A DNA stretch of 64,000 nt from Arachidicoccus sp. BS20 (GCF_001659705.1 NZ_CP015971.1:62001-126000), one strand, 5' to 3'. Counted from the first letter of the stretch, positions 16,307 to 25,648 are shown. Numbers and translations: made by a program. The notes: generated from the sequence alone by a model not told the origin.

Positions 16307-17464
16307 CTATTGTTGATGAACTCCATTGAAAAAAGATACCATCTGTTCCAATCCGTTTTTTGCAAACATTCTTTCTGTGTTTTCCAAAGTGCCTTGCGTG
16401 GCTTCTGCGCCGCGTGCGACCATGTCTTTTTCAAAATATGCGATAGCGGTTTTAATGTCTGCAAATTTTCCATTGGTCAAAACTTCTGCCAATTCAAAAG
16501 AGTCTTGCATGGCTACATTGGCGCCTTCGCCCGCGAATGGGGGCATTCGATGCGTCGCATCGCCAATCATGGTAAGGTTTTCCTGCGTTTCCCAACTTTG
16601 ATTGAACGGAAAATAATATTGCGGACGAGGCGTAAAAGTTACTTCATCATTCGTGAAAAGTTCGTACCATTTTTCATTCCAATCTGCAAACTCTTTTTTA
16701 AACCAGTCAAAAACCTGTTGTTTATTGTTGAAGTCAATGCCGCTTTCTTTTAACCAGTTTTCGTGCGTTTTGAAAGCTGCTATCGCCATAATCGAGCCGT
16801 CTGCTTTTGTACCAAAGCCAAGCATTTGCTCGTTGTCGAAGCACATTATTTTTCCGCCTTTTGTAGCCGTCAGAAGTTGCGGTATGTTTTTTTCTGCGTG
16901 GTCAATATCAATTTGTATCAACGTAATGCCCGAATAAATTGGTTTTATATCACTTAAGTACGGACGGATTTTTGAATTGGCGCCATCGGCAGCAACTACC
17001 AAATCGGCATAAGCCGAAGTACCATTTTTGAAATGAATGCGCCAACCGTTTTTTTCTTTTTCCATAGAAATAAAATTGCTGTTCCATACGACTGTCGAGG
17101 GTTTCAGCGAATCGAGCAAAATGTCGCGTAAGGGTGCGCGGTCAATTTCGGGACGCGTTTCCGCCGTTATTTTTGCGAAATTTTTTTCGTCAAATTTTAT
17201 GTTGAGCTTTCTGTCAGCCAACAACATTTTACTTGCATCGGGACGATGATGTTTGTAAAATTCATCCAGCAAACCCGCGCGTTTCATGGCTTCCAAACCC
17301 GTACCTTCGTGCAAGTCCAAGGTAGAGCCTTGTACACGAATATCACGGCTAAAATCTCGTTCGTAAACTTTTACATCAACATCTTTCAGTTGTAATAACC
17401 TTGCCAAAGTCAAGCCGGCCATACCGCCGCCCACAATGGCGACTTGTTTATTTTGTAGTAACAT
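16307..17464 (-). CDS. Tet(X)-like FAD-dependent monooxygenase
   Basis: 385 residues, close in length to Tet(X) (388). The FAD-binding GxGxxG lies at residues 12-17 (VGGGMAGL), followed by VYERDFSRDIRVQGSTLDLHEGTG split here as VYERDFSRD and GSTLDLHEGTG, a pattern I recognise from Tet(X) (VYERD, then GGTLDLHKGSG). The second FAD motif GDATHRMPPFAGEGAN is near residue 300, and a C-terminal bridging helix is present. Tet(X) hydroxylates and inactivates tetracyclines; many chromosomal relatives in Bacteroidota have unknown substrates. Activity on tetracyclines is possible but not shown. Divergent from a small membrane protein, with a perfect palindrome between them. Confidence 0.82.
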   Translation of the reverse strand: MLLQNKQVAIVGGGMAGLTLARLLQLKDVDVKVYERDFSRDIRVQGSTLDLHEGTGLEAMKRAGLLDEFYKHHRPDASKMLLADRKLNIKFDEKNFAKITAETRPEIDRAPLRDILLDSLKPSTVVWNSNFISMEKEKNGWRIHFKNGTSAYADLVVAADGANSKIRPYLSDIKPIYSGITLIQIDIDHAEKNIPQLLTATKGGKIMCFDNEQMLGFGTKADGSIMAIAAFKTHENWLKESGIDFNNKQQVFDWFKKEFADWNEKWYELFTNDEVTFTPRPQYYFPFNQSWETQENLTMIGDATHRMPPFAGEGANVAMQDSFELAEVLTNGKFADIKTAIAYFEKDMVARGAEATQGTLENTERMFAKNGLEQMVSFFNGVHQQ

Positions 17465-17579
17465 AATTCTGCATTTTATTTCGATGCAAAATTATTGTAG
17501 CGCAGATGCTGAAAATAGTAAAAATCGGACGTTTTTATTTTTTCGGAATGTGCTCTTGCAAAAAATATTATTCCGTTTA

Positions 17580-17593
17580 TTCACTTAAGTGAA
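17580..17593 (+). promoter_or_regulatory. Perfect 14-bp palindrome TTCACTTAAGTGAA
   Basis: Self-complementary over its whole length. It lies in the divergent gap between the Tet(X)-like gene and a membrane protein that is followed by a Crp/Fnr gene. The half-site TTCAC has the size of a Crp/Fnr-type half-site, so the neighbouring regulator may bind it; that is inference. Confidence 0.45.
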
Positions 17594-17642
17594 AAATGGT
17601 TTGAACTTTTCGGCGAAAATTTGCAGTATAAAAAATTAAAAT

Positions 17643-18131
17643 ATGGGACTATCAAATTTGGGTATTTTTCATACCATTATCGGTATCGCTGCAATTATTG
17701 CAGGTGTCGTTTCGTTCGTTCGGTTTGGAAAAATCAATCTTCAAAACCTTACGGGAAAAATTTATTTCTACGGAACATTGGTTACTTCGGTTACGGCTTT
17801 GGGAATTTACAAACATGGCGGCTTTAATGCAGGGCACGTTTTGTCTTTGCTCATCATTGTGTTGGTTATTGCAGCGTTTTTTCTTCACACAAAAAAAACA
17901 AAAAGTAACAAGGCGCGGTATTTTGAAAACTTTTTTCTGTCGTTCAGCTTTTTCCTGTCAATGGTGCCTACAATCAACGAAACGCTTACGCGCGTTCCTG
18001 TAGGAAAGCCTTTTGCATCAAGTCCTAAAGACCCGATTGTTATCAATTCTTTACTTGTTACATTTATTCTGTTTATTATTGGTTCGGTTTACCAAATTAT
18101 CAAACAAAGGAAAATCAATAAAAATCTGTAG
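17643..18131 (+). CDS. Four-helix membrane protein of unknown function
   Basis: 162 residues with four hydrophobic segments: IFHTIIGIAAIIAGVVSFV, YFYGTLVTSVTALGIY, GHVLSLLIIVLVIAAFFL and NSLLVTFILFIIGSVYQI. Between helices three and four lies VPTINETLTRVPVGKPFASSP, the most conserved-looking part. I do not recognise the family. It ends 35 bases before the Crp/Fnr gene on the same strand, so the pair is probably one unit. Confidence 0.65.
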   Translation: MGLSNLGIFHTIIGIAAIIAGVVSFVRFGKINLQNLTGKIYFYGTLVTSVTALGIYKHGGFNAGHVLSLLIIVLVIAAFFLHTKKTKSNKARYFENFFLSFSFFLSMVPTINETLTRVPVGKPFASSPKDPIVINSLLVTFILFIIGSVYQIIKQRKINKNL

Positions 18132-18166
18132 GCAGGCTAAACAATTTCTATATTTACAAAAAAGTT

Positions 18167-18757
18167 TTGCCGGATAAAATAGAAATACTGCGGAATGCCC
18201 TCGCTCAATTTGCCGAACTTAATGATGAAGATTTAGCGGCAAGTTTACCTTTGTGGCGAAAACGCAGCATTGCCAAAAATGATTTTTATAACAAGCAAAA
18301 TATTGTGTGTAAAGATTTGGGCATTGTTACCAAAGGAATTTTCAGAATTTATTATTATGATGAAGCAACGGAGGAAGAGAAAAATATTTTCTTTTTCTCC
18401 GAAAACCAGTTTGTTGTTTCTTTCAGAAGCTTCATTTTTCAATATCCTTGCAGCTATTATATAGAAGCACTGGAAGAAGCCGAAATTTTATATATTTCGT
18501 ACAACGACCTGCAACATTTATACGATACCTATAAGTCTTGGGAAAAATTCGGAAGGCTTCTTGCCGAGTATTTTTTCAATCAATCGCAAGGCAGAGCCGA
18601 AGAGCTTTTGTTTCTCAGCCACGAACAGCGATACCTGAATCTTATAAAGGAACATCCGAATATTGTGCAGCGTGTGCAGGCTTATCACATTGCCTCTTAT
18701 CTTGGTATAAAAAACCAATCGTTAAGCCGGATAAGAAAACGGCTTTCGGGAAAATAG
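18167..18757 (+). CDS. Crp/Fnr-family transcriptional regulator
   Basis: 196 residues from a TTG at 18167; there is no in-frame ATG near the start. The N-terminal cyclic-nucleotide-binding-type barrel shows GIVTKGIFRIYYYDE and NIFFFSENQFVVSFRSF, followed by the dimer helix and a C-terminal winged helix (AYHIASYLGIKNQSLSRIRKRL). There are no Fnr-type cysteine clusters, and the usual cAMP-contacting residues are not evident, as in many Bacteroidota relatives. The effector is unknown. The palindrome at 17580-17593 is a possible target. Confidence 0.82.
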   Translation: MPDKIEILRNALAQFAELNDEDLAASLPLWRKRSIAKNDFYNKQNIVCKDLGIVTKGIFRIYYYDEATEEEKNIFFFSENQFVVSFRSFIFQYPCSYYIEALEEAEILYISYNDLQHLYDTYKSWEKFGRLLAEYFFNQSQGRAEELLFLSHEQRYLNLIKEHPNIVQRVQAYHIASYLGIKNQSLSRIRKRLSGK

Positions 18758-18759
18758 AA

Positions 18760-19524
18760 TTAGCTTTTCCACTTCATTGACGATAACAATATAAAACGGT
18801 CATTTTTGTTTTTGGACAACTCTTTAGGCACAACGCCCGAAAACTTTTTTATTTCTTTGATAAAATGGTTTTGGTCGGTAAAATTTTCTTCCGGAAAAAG
18901 TTTGCCTTCGGCGATGTGGTTTAACGATGCACGAAAGCGAAGTATGTTGCAATACATTTTCAACGAAATACCGAATTGCTGATTGAAATATCGATTGATT
19001 TGCCGCGCACTCCAAAACACTTTTTCCGAAAGATCTTTTACGGTTATTTGTCCTTTTGAAGCGTAGATAAATTCAAACAATTTTCTTTTTCGTTCATCAA
19101 TTTCATGCGGCAAGCGTGATTGAATTTTTTGTGTTGCTTTTGCCACAAACCGTTCAAAATCTTTCAAATCATTTTCATTAAAATCCCAAAACCCGACAGG
19201 CAAAATTTTTGCATTATTGCGAATGTCTGAAATAGGTTCGCGAAAGATATATTCTATGGCGAGTAGTTTAAAACTGATGCAGAATCGAAGACTTCCTGCC
19301 TGTATCAATCCTTGTTCGTAGCGTTGTGTTTCTGCGCCTATAAGCGCGATGCAGAAAGGTTCTTCGGGCGATTTGAAGAGAAATAAGTCAATGCGTCCAT
19401 CAGGTAAACCTATTATGTTTCTGTCGTTGTCTGATGTGTTGTGCAACATCCAAAAACTATCCACAAAATCTGCAAGTGATTTGTCGGGTTTAACGATTTT
19501 GTATTGCAAGTCATTATCCATCAT
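18760..19524 (-). CDS. AraC-family transcriptional regulator
   Basis: 254 residues. The N-terminal half (PDKSLADFVDSFWML, GLPDGRIDLFLF, LIGAETQR) matches the sensing domain often found in Bacteroidota AraC regulators. The C-terminal DNA-binding domain has two helix-turn-helix units: VKDLSEKVFWSARQINRYFNQQFGIS and NFTDQNHFIKEIKKFSGVVPKE (both broken here only by position), where the usual GFxDQ is FTDQ. It converges with the Crp/Fnr gene with only two bases between stops. Target genes cannot be inferred. Confidence 0.82.
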   Translation of the reverse strand: MMDNDLQYKIVKPDKSLADFVDSFWMLHNTSDNDRNIIGLPDGRIDLFLFKSPEEPFCIALIGAETQRYEQGLIQAGSLRFCISFKLLAIEYIFREPISDIRNNAKILPVGFWDFNENDLKDFERFVAKATQKIQSRLPHEIDERKRKLFEFIYASKGQITVKDLSEKVFWSARQINRYFNQQFGISLKMYCNILRFRASLNHIAEGKLFPEENFTDQNHFIKEIKKFSGVVPKELSKNKNDRFILLSSMKWKS

Positions 19525-19616
19525 TGGAAACTAATCTTTAGTTCTGTAACGAAGTTAAAGCAAAGCAACTTTAACCGAATATGATTGTTGTAACTGAAAA
19601 CAACACACTTAAAATT

Positions 19617-21302
19617 TTATTGCTTTCGCCATAAAGCAGTTCCTGCAATTGCAAACAATACCACAGCCGCAGCACCTATTACATTCAGCCACAAAAAAGA
19701 AATAATGTTTAGAAAATAAATCACAACAACCAATATCTGTGTAAGAATTATGGAGCCGAAAACAACTTTCGTATTTATTTTTTTTATGTAAAAAGCTACA
19801 AGAAAAATACCGAGAATTGTTCCGTAAAATATTGAACCCAGCACATTTACGGCTTCTATCAGCGAGCCCATTTTTGATGCAAGAAATGCGACGAGTATGC
19901 AGAAGATTCCCCAAAGCAAAGTGTGTAGTTTTCCATATTTTAACCGCATTGTTTCGTCGGGTTTTTCTTTAGATAATTGTTCCTGTACATCTACTAAAGA
20001 TGAAACGGCGAGCGAATGTAATGCCGCAGAAGTCGAACCCCAGTTGGCTAAAAAAATGGCGGCAAACAATAAGCCAATCAAGCCGACCGGCAGATTGTTT
20101 TTTACAAAATAAAGAAAGATATAATTTGTGTCATTGTCCTCGGGAGTAAGGCTTGCGCTGTTGATGGCTGTTTGCGTTTTTGTATGCAGCGCATTGAGTT
20201 TTGCCTGCGTATTTCTGAAAGATTGTATCGCTTCATTTTTAGAAATAGCACTGGCGCCGGAATGTCTTTGTTGCAACAAAACAGCGCTTTCATTTTGCAA
20301 TTGCTTTTCAAGTTGCGTGTGTTGCGTTTCCAGCATTGCCGCTTCTTTCGGAGAATGTTTTTGTAATGCCTGCCATGCGTCGTTGTTGAAAGTCATAGGC
20401 GCGGGCTTCATCGAAAACAAAGCAAAAATCAATGCGCCAATCAGCAGGATTCCAAACTGCATCGGTATTTTTACCAATCCGTTTAACAGTAATCCCATGC
20501 GGCTGTTGGTGGTATCTTTTGCGGAAATATATCTGCCTACCTGGCTTTGGTCTGTACCAAAATATGACAATGCCAAAAAGAATCCGCCAATCAATCCGCT
20601 CCAGATATTGTACTTGTCTTTCAGGTCAAATTTTGTGTTGATAACATTCAGCTTTCCCGATTTACCTGCGAGGTAAAGTGCATCGCCAAAGCTGGTCCCA
20701 TGCGGCATATTTTTCACTACCAAAAATCCTGCAAAGCTCATTGTAGCAAGGATTATAAGAAATTGCCATTTCTGAGTATGGGCTACAGCTTTGGCTCCGC
20801 CAATGTAGGTATAGATTAATAAAATGCCGCCCATCAATACATTCGTCAGGTAAATATTCCAGTGCAAAATGCTGGAAAGAATAATGCTTGGCGCATATAT
20901 GCTGATGCCTGTGGATAAGCCTCTTGATAATAAAAACAGCAATGATGTAAGCACGCGCGTACGCTTATCAAAACGTTGTGCGAGATATTCGTAAGCCGTA
21001 TAAACATTGAGCTTTTGAAAAATGGGAATGAACGTAACACATATCACAATCATCGCAAGCGGCATACCGAAATAGTATTGCACAAAGCGCATTCCATCGG
21101 TATAAGCCTGTCCGGGTTCGGCAATGAAAGTAATAGCGCTTGCCTGTGTCGCCATTACGCCGAAAAGCACCATATACCAACGCATTTGGTTATCGCCTTT
21201 CAAATATGATTGGCTGTTTCTTTGCTTGCGCCCGACTAAAACGCCATACAAAAGCATGACGGTCAAAGTAAGCATCATTACAATCCAGTCTATACCGCTC
21301 AT
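19617..21302 (-). CDS. Sodium:solute symporter family protein
   Basis: 561 residues from the ATG at 21302 (MSGIDWIVMMLTL). About 13 hydrophobic helices. Typical features are the unwound first helix region QASAITFIAEPGQAYTDGM, GMPLAMIVICVTFIPIF, and the conserved SYFGTDQSQVGRYIS. A polar, Gln- and Ala-rich insert of roughly 90 residues between helices (about 320-420) is charged and helical. Substrate unknown. The start codon overlaps the stop codon of a 34-residue membrane peptide in an ATGA arrangement, which implies translational coupling. Confidence 0.85.
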   Translation of the reverse strand: MSGIDWIVMMLTLTVMLLYGVLVGRKQRNSQSYLKGDNQMRWYMVLFGVMATQASAITFIAEPGQAYTDGMRFVQYYFGMPLAMIVICVTFIPIFQKLNVYTAYEYLAQRFDKRTRVLTSLLFLLSRGLSTGISIYAPSIILSSILHWNIYLTNVLMGGILLIYTYIGGAKAVAHTQKWQFLIILATMSFAGFLVVKNMPHGTSFGDALYLAGKSGKLNVINTKFDLKDKYNIWSGLIGGFFLALSYFGTDQSQVGRYISAKDTTNSRMGLLLNGLVKIPMQFGILLIGALIFALFSMKPAPMTFNNDAWQALQKHSPKEAAMLETQHTQLEKQLQNESAVLLQQRHSGASAISKNEAIQSFRNTQAKLNALHTKTQTAINSASLTPEDNDTNYIFLYFVKNNLPVGLIGLLFAAIFLANWGSTSAALHSLAVSSLVDVQEQLSKEKPDETMRLKYGKLHTLLWGIFCILVAFLASKMGSLIEAVNVLGSIFYGTILGIFLVAFYIKKINTKVVFGSIILTQILVVVIYFLNIISFLWLNVIGAAAVVLFAIAGTALWRKQ

Positions 21303-21403
21303 GCCCAGTGTTGTGTGAATAAATAATAAAGTACAATCTGCACGGCAAGCGCCAGCACAAGCAGCGCGTACCACAGTTTCCAGTTGATAGGTTTATTGTT
21401 CAA
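21299..21403 (-). CDS. 34-residue single-span membrane peptide coupled to the symporter
   Basis: The frame begins with TTG at 21403 on the minus strand and encodes NNKPINWKLWYALL, then VLALAVQIVLYYLFTQHWA, then TGA. It has a short polar N-terminus and one membrane helix of about 20 residues. The TGA overlaps the ATG of the symporter by four bases. Small subunits occur with some sodium symporters; this one could be a stabilising partner. The TTG start and the absence of a clear ribosome binding site lower confidence, but the coding pattern and the overlap argue for a real gene. Confidence 0.6.
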   Translation of the reverse strand: MNNKPINWKLWYALLVLALAVQIVLYYLFTQHWA

Positions 21404-21412
21404 AATAATAAA

Positions 21413-21793
21413 TTATTTTACTCTTATTAAATCGCCGTTATCAAATCCAGCCGTCATTATCTCGATTTTTGAAAAGATAGAATTTTTGTAATTATCAGAA
21501 TTGATATAGCTCTCAATTATCTTAACTGCTAAATTTTGAAAGCTTAACCAATCGTATTTATTCTTATCAATGGCAATATTTAGCCCTTTATATTCTTTTG
21601 GTTCGTAGCTTATTTCAGTTGCCCAATCATCATCCGATTCATCATAATTATTGGAACCTATTAAATAAATGCAATATCCCTTTTCCGTTTCATATAAACC
21701 GAAATTCAATGCAGTAATTGTTATATCGATTTTTTCTCTTTCGTTTAATTTATTTAGCCAATTAAAAAAATCTTTTTTTATTATTTCTTTCAT
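21413..21793 (-). CDS. Hypothetical acidic protein
   Basis: 126 residues, no signal peptide or membrane span. It is acidic with a mixed alpha/beta look (TALNFGLYETEKGYCIYL, SNNYDESDDDWATEISYEPKEY). The size and composition resemble small immunity-type proteins, but no toxin gene is adjacent, so this is only a comparison. It is noticeably richer in A and T than its neighbours. Seven bases separate it from the PIG-L gene upstream on the same strand. Confidence 0.5.
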   Translation of the reverse strand: MKEIIKKDFFNWLNKLNEREKIDITITALNFGLYETEKGYCIYLIGSNNYDESDDDWATEISYEPKEYKGLNIAIDKNKYDWLSFQNLAVKIIESYINSDNYKNSIFSKIEIMTAGFDNGDLIRVK

Positions 21794-21800
21794 CAGTTAA

Positions 21801-24272
21801 TTATTTTCCTGCCGATAAAAAATTAAAGAACAATCTTATTGCGCCGATATTGCCTGCGGGCAACTGCCGGAAAAATACCAACGGCGTATAAATGTAATAG
21901 CCTTTGCCGTATTGCGTATAAATGGTAGAACCTTGCAACGGCGCTTCGCCCGTGTCGTGCATTTCAAACAATGGCGTGTAATGTTTGTCCCAATCAACCG
22001 CGAAATATGTGCCGCGTTCCTGCACCCAGCCTTTGAAATCGTCTTCGGTAATTTTGTTCGGATAGTTCATTAGCCTTGATTCGGGATGCAAAAGCTTTAC
22101 ATACGAATGCTCTTCCGTTACCCTTTTGTTGGCGATGGAAAAAGGATAAGGACCAAAATTATTCATGGTCAAATCCTGCAAATTATTGTATTGCATTACC
22201 AGCGTTCCGCCGTTTTTTACATAATTCATCAGCATTGGAAACCATGTCGGGAACTGCTTTTCAACGCTTACTACGCGCACGCCGGTAACAATGGCATCGT
22301 AAGTTGAGAGCTTGCTGCTATCCAAAATATCTGAGGCTTTCAGCACATTCACATCCAAGCCCGCTTCGTTCAAAAATTGCGGAATCAAATCGCCCGCGCC
22401 TGGAATATAACCTATTTTTTTTGCCGTAACTTTCATATCGGCATTCAGCGCCAAAGCCTTTGTTGGCGTGAAATATTGCAGCGTGGGTATGTGCGGATAA
22501 GAAATTATATGCTGCTCTTTTGCATAAGTTTTTCCATCCACAGAATAGCTTGCTTTAATGTTGATACGCTGCTCGTTTAAATTTTTTAATGCAGATTTTT
22601 TAATGGAAAAATGCAGAATATCATCTTTTGAATGAAGCGCAACATTCGAATAACTTGCCAATATTTTATTGCCGCTTTTGAACGTTAAAGTGCCGGTCGG
22701 TAAATTATTATCATTCACTGTAAAATGAAGACTCATGTTTAAAGCATCGTCATTATTATTCAAAAAATAAATCGGATGTTCAAAGCTCACATCAACCGCA
22801 GGCACTACGCGCAATTGTTCTACAACATCGCCCTTCAACGGGTCTAATTTTTTGTAAGACAATGGAATTTTTACGGGAAAAATTTGTCCGCCAATCTTCA
22901 ACGTAATCAACGCATTGAGTTCAGGCGGTGCTTCGGGCAAACCGATAAGCGTATCGCTTGGAACACTGAACTGCACAGACGTTTCGGGCGATGCAGCCAG
23001 CCAGTAAGGTTGCGTGATGTGGGCATTGCCTGGTATCGTAATATTACGATTGAATGTTTCCAATATATCATTGTCCAACGTTTTGTTTACCGCTTGCTCA
23101 TTGCTTAGCCATTGAATACTTTCAAGCGTTATAGGCAAGGATGAACGTGCAATCACATCTAACCTGAAAGGGTATTCATTGCCGGCAACAGCTTGCGCAT
23201 GGTTGGTAACAGCTTCACCCATAAAGCCTGCGCAGGACAAAATAATTTTATTCAACAACTTCAACTTGTCTTTTACAATTGGCTTGCTTTGCTGCGTTAA
23301 TAATTGCTTGCGCAAGCGCAACAGCGAAGGCAAACTTAAATCCGGGCGTGTAAGATTAAATGAATCGATGATGTTGTTCAAAGCTTCATCAATGTTTGGC
23401 AAACCAATACTTGTCCACGAAGAATCAATATCATCAAACAAAGAATTTTTTACGGGCGCGCCTTTTACCAAAGAAAAATATTCGGTGTGTGTGCCGGCAA
23501 TAGACGGTGTGCCTGCGCCCTGGCTTTTGTGCATACTTCGGCTCAAGCCCGCAAGCTCATTGTACCCCATACCGAGTTCAGGATTATATTGACCAATGGT
23601 TAATTGAAACTGATTTTCATTGGTTGTATTAATGCTGCCAAAATTAAATGTATTCCAAAGCAATCTTTTCGGTTGCCATACGCTTACATATTTCAGTTGT
23701 TGCGGAAAAGCATTTTTATCGTCCGCAAGGTCAAACGCTTTTGCGGCAGCAATGGCGGAAGCCGCGTGCTGTCCGTGTCCGGCGGCGGCGGTAGGCGGGA
23801 AGCGACAAATGATTACATCGGGACGGAATTTTCTGATAATCCAAACAACATCGGAAGTAACGCTATCGACGTTCCATTGACTATAAGTATCGCGCGAGTT
23901 TTTTGAAAAGCCGAAATCGATAACGCGCGAAAAAAATTGCTTTGCGCCGTCCAGCGCGCGTGCATCCAGCATTTCGTGTGTGCGTATCAAACCAAGCGCG
24001 GCACCTTGTTCGCTGCCGATTAAATTTTGCCCGCCTTCGCCGCGATTGAGTGACAGATAAGCCGTTTCAATATTATCGCCATTCACGAGCCAAGTGAGTA
24101 AGCCGGTGTTTTCGTCGTCGGGATGCGCCGCGAGATACAGCACTTTCGGAAGATGCTTTAAAATTTTTATATCGCGGTAAATGCTTGCAGAATTTTCGGG
24201 TCTTATTTGTTGCGCATAACCGAACGCAATATGCAAAATGATAATAAAAACGAGATAAAATTTTTTTCGCAT
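21801..24272 (-). CDS. Secreted PIG-L (LmbE-like) family deacetylase, large form
   Basis: 823 residues. Signal peptide to GYAQ, then the PIG-L domain with the zinc motif HPDDE at residues 50-54 and the second ligand region AAGHGQHAAS near 165-175. PIG-L proteins remove acetyl groups from N-acetylglucosamine-type sugars. The rest (about 300-823) is beta-rich and ends in a glutamine-amidotransferase-like or ThuA-like fold (STYDAIVTGVRVV, YVKNGGTLVMQYNN, GKGYYIYTPLVFFRQLPAG). The two-part layout suggests a periplasmic or outer-membrane enzyme acting on glycans. The substrate is unknown. Confidence 0.83.
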   Translation of the reverse strand: MRKKFYLVFIIILHIAFGYAQQIRPENSASIYRDIKILKHLPKVLYLAAHPDDENTGLLTWLVNGDNIETAYLSLNRGEGGQNLIGSEQGAALGLIRTHEMLDARALDGAKQFFSRVIDFGFSKNSRDTYSQWNVDSVTSDVVWIIRKFRPDVIICRFPPTAAAGHGQHAASAIAAAKAFDLADDKNAFPQQLKYVSVWQPKRLLWNTFNFGSINTTNENQFQLTIGQYNPELGMGYNELAGLSRSMHKSQGAGTPSIAGTHTEYFSLVKGAPVKNSLFDDIDSSWTSIGLPNIDEALNNIIDSFNLTRPDLSLPSLLRLRKQLLTQQSKPIVKDKLKLLNKIILSCAGFMGEAVTNHAQAVAGNEYPFRLDVIARSSLPITLESIQWLSNEQAVNKTLDNDILETFNRNITIPGNAHITQPYWLAASPETSVQFSVPSDTLIGLPEAPPELNALITLKIGGQIFPVKIPLSYKKLDPLKGDVVEQLRVVPAVDVSFEHPIYFLNNNDDALNMSLHFTVNDNNLPTGTLTFKSGNKILASYSNVALHSKDDILHFSIKKSALKNLNEQRINIKASYSVDGKTYAKEQHIISYPHIPTLQYFTPTKALALNADMKVTAKKIGYIPGAGDLIPQFLNEAGLDVNVLKASDILDSSKLSTYDAIVTGVRVVSVEKQFPTWFPMLMNYVKNGGTLVMQYNNLQDLTMNNFGPYPFSIANKRVTEEHSYVKLLHPESRLMNYPNKITEDDFKGWVQERGTYFAVDWDKHYTPLFEMHDTGEAPLQGSTIYTQYGKGYYIYTPLVFFRQLPAGNIGAIRLFFNFLSAGK

Positions 24273-24468
24273 GATAACAGGAAATAAATTTGGTAAATAA
24301 AACGAAAAAGCGAAATTAATTTATTTGCGTGGAAAGAAAATGATAAATATAAACATGGATTTGTAGGATACCTTCTATTTTTAAGCCAGCTCAAAGAGAG
24401 AATGTTTATCGGGAGATTACATTCGGCAAAATAGTCGCAGCGAAGCTGCAAATGCAAAATATATACGA

Positions 24469-24942
24469 ATGAAGATTATACTTATATCCGTTGGAAAGTC
24501 GCATGAAACCTATGTACGCGATGGTATTGAAGATTTTTACAAAAGGCTCAATAAATATTTCCCTGCAGAATGGAACATTATTGCGCCGCTGAAAAATGCA
24601 GCGTCTTTAAGCGAAACGGAATTAAAATCTAAAGAAGGGGAGCAGATTTTCTCCCAACTTCAGCAAGACGATTTTCTGGTGTTGCTGGATGAACGGGGCA
24701 AACAGTTTTCATCGCCGCAACTGGCAAATTTTATACAGCAGCGTGCCAACGAAAGCACAAAGCGGTTAGTGTTTTTAATCGGCGGTGCATTTGGTGTGAG
24801 CAACGAAATTTTTAAAAGAGCGGGTTATGTATGGAGCTTATCGAACCTTGTGTTTCCGCACATGTTGGTACGATTGATTTTAACGGAACAATTGTACCGG
24901 GCATGTACTATCTTGCGCAATGAAAAATATCATCATGTCTAA
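24469..24942 (+). CDS. rlmH: 23S rRNA (pseudouridine1915-N3)-methyltransferase RlmH
   Basis: 157 residues, the normal length. RlmH is a SPOUT-class enzyme that methylates pseudouridine 1915 in helix 69 of 23S rRNA using SAM. The SPOUT knot is evident: LDERGKQFSSPQLA, then FLIGGAFGVSNEIFKRA, then WSLSNLVFPHMLVRLILTEQ and the end YRACTILRNEKYHH. The start at 24469 follows a short hairpin (GCAGC-GAA-GCTGC at 24437-24449). Confidence 0.95.
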   Translation: MKIILISVGKSHETYVRDGIEDFYKRLNKYFPAEWNIIAPLKNAASLSETELKSKEGEQIFSQLQQDDFLVLLDERGKQFSSPQLANFIQQRANESTKRLVFLIGGAFGVSNEIFKRAGYVWSLSNLVFPHMLVRLILTEQLYRACTILRNEKYHHV

Positions 24943-24984
24943 CGTGATAGTTTGAAAATAAAATACGTAAATCTTAATTCGTAC

Positions 24985-25626
24985 ATGATTACTTTATTCA
25001 TCATTATTGCAACTTGTATTGTATCGTTTATGGCTTTCAGCAACGGAAGCATTATTGATAAACTTATTTTTTATCCGCCGGCTGTGTCGCAGGAAAGACA
25101 ATGGTATCGTTTTTTTTCCTGCGGACTGATACATGCCGATTTCGGGCATTTGATTTTTAACATGTATGCGTTTTATTCGTTCGGCAATTTTGTAGAAGAT
25201 ACATTCGGCGATATGTTTGGCGAGCCGACAGGTACAATTTTATACCTGATTTTATATATATCCGCATTGGCAGTTTGTTTATTACCTACATATTTTCAGA
25301 ACAGGAATAATTATGCGTACAGAAGCCTTGGCGCTTCCGGCGCAGTTTCGGCAATTGTATTTGCAAGCATCATACTTAATCCTACTGCCGGCATCGGGCT
25401 GATATTTATTCCGGGTTTATCGATTCCGGCATTTATTTTCGGCATTATTTATTTGGCTGTTTCTTATTGGCTGGACAAGCGAGGCGGCGGCAATATCAAC
25501 CATTCTGCGCATTTGTATGGCGGTTTGTACGGAATTATATTTCTGATTATTGCAGGAAAAATTTTTTCGCAATACGACGTAATTGCCGGATTTATTTTTC
25601 AGGTAAGAAGTTATTTACGAATGTAA
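24985..25626 (+). CDS. Rhomboid-family intramembrane serine protease
   Basis: 213 residues from the ATG at 24985; an upstream TTG at 24952 would add 11 polar residues. Six membrane helices are visible. Catalytic Ser118 lies in GASGA (116-120) and catalytic His176 in SAHLYGG; His50, His55 and Asn59 in the second helix fit the oxyanion pattern (IHADFGHLIFN). Rhomboids cut membrane proteins within the bilayer. An unusual 20-residue loop rich in Asn and Tyr precedes the catalytic helix. Follows rlmH by 42 bases and may share its transcript. Confidence 0.88.
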   Translation: MITLFIIIATCIVSFMAFSNGSIIDKLIFYPPAVSQERQWYRFFSCGLIHADFGHLIFNMYAFYSFGNFVEDTFGDMFGEPTGTILYLILYISALAVCLLPTYFQNRNNYAYRSLGASGAVSAIVFASIILNPTAGIGLIFIPGLSIPAFIFGIIYLAVSYWLDKRGGGNINHSAHLYGGLYGIIFLIIAGKIFSQYDVIAGFIFQVRSYLRM

Positions 25627-25648
25627 AATTTATATGCAGGAAAATCAT

